64,000 nt of DNA from Pseudoips prasinana. Lineage: Eukaryota > Arthropoda > Insecta > Lepidoptera > Nolidae. The notes under the pieces were generated by a model. It was not told where the DNA came from. It searched no databases and saw nothing but the letters and a program-made list of their open reading frames with translations. The stretch's first letter is position 1. Each line of letters opens with the position of its first letter. Below, piece after piece: positions 63,621 to 64,000 of this stretch. The stretch covers positions 1,488,001-1,552,000 of the forward strand of contig OX621243.1 in assembly GCA_951640165.1 (NCBI GenBank). Direction: 5' to 3'. The translations under genes were made by a program, and so were the position numbers.

Positions 63621-64000
63621 AGTTAACATACTCGATAATACTTACAGTTTGTATAGGCATTTTAAGCTCAATGAACTTTCCGCTAGGGGCGGTGCTAGTC
63701 AATGTACTGTAAAAACTGCAAGCATGATCGAGGAAGTAAACTACATGAACCTGTGGTAGACATGCTGATTTTCTCAGTTGGGGCGATTTCATCTAGTAGT
63801 AGACCTGCTTCACAAAACTGTTATATTTCGCCTCAATATGGACTGAACAAACAACACACAATATAAGAAAAGAACTCGTGTAATCATGACAAAATTAAAA
63901 GAGTTGAATTTTTCTCAATGTATTTAATAGAATGCTACTTATTAGTTAACTAAACTCTTAACAAACGTCTGTAGTACGAATGAATGCAATTAAATAATTC
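63621..64000. other. No gene recognised, right edge
   Basis: A 68-codon plus-strand frame overlaps the edge of repeat I and lacks any domain. Confidence 0.35.

Noticed and set aside
1..64000. A new multi-gene defence, biosynthetic or symbiosis system
   Set aside because: Apart from LINE proteins there is no cluster of linked genes. The coding signal is too sparse to support such a claim.

Overview
The window looks like moth or butterfly (Lepidoptera) nuclear DNA. It is strongly AT-rich and largely non-coding. It is crowded with short tRNA-derived SINEs whose heads carry RNA polymerase III box A and box B motifs, LINE 3' ends that run into TGATGATGATG tails, and small palindromic MITEs. I recognise these repeat styles from general knowledge of lepidopteran genomes; no species can be named. 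Nothing resembles a bacterial operon, a CRISPR array or a viral genome. Repeat family names used here (SINE1-5, MITE-A to MITE-H, repeats E, F, G, I and X) are local labels grouping copies matched within this window.

Host content is sparse. The firmest host gene is an intact tRNA-Arg(UCG) at 12554-12626. Four weaker protein-coding hints are a cysteine-rich possible 3'-terminal exon (1022-1230) with a polyadenylation signal downstream, a possible first coding exon (ATG at 2171, strong splice donor at 2193) behind a 16-bp palindrome, a 44-nt possible exon at 53088-53131, and a 52-codon frame with a good start context in a GC-richer island (60284-60442).

Two LINEs dominate the protein-coding signal. 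The one at about 25.4-30.3 kb is apparently complete: ORF1 encodes a coiled-coil and RNA-binding-like protein, ORF2 encodes endonuclease plus reverse transcriptase, and it ends in an (ATAA)n tail. The one at 6824-8860 is 5'-truncated, still carries an uninterrupted reverse-transcriptase frame, and is bounded by an exact 7-bp target-site duplication. Many other LINEs survive only as C-terminal or 3'-UTR fragments (9.4-9.8, 24.0-24.5, 30.5-31.0, 32.0, 34.3-34.5, 39.2, 43.6, 46.4, 48.5-48.8, 49.3, 50.7 and 58.4-58.9 kb).

The layout is a palimpsest of nested insertions: LINE in MITE-D (6.7-8.9 kb), LINE in MITE-A (25.3-30.3 kb), MITE-D piece in MITE-C (31.0-31.4 kb), SINE2 in SINE3 (32.6-33.0 kb), LINE tail in SINE2 (34.3-34.7 kb), MITE-B abutting MITE-A (36.0-36.4 kb), LINE tail in SINE2 (48.5-48.9 kb) and SINE1 in repeat E (24.6-25.1 kb). 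This gives a relative chronology of element activity. Several long hairpins (9.2, 15.2, 31.1, 33.4, 53.4 and 61.0 kb) are further structure.

I found no convincing new multi-gene system. The items most worth checking are the two candidate exons near 1-2.2 kb, the complete LINE, the palindromic element with 63-bp tandem repeats at 47.9 kb, the unusually perfect hairpins, and a dispersed family resembling reverse-complement 5S rRNA.
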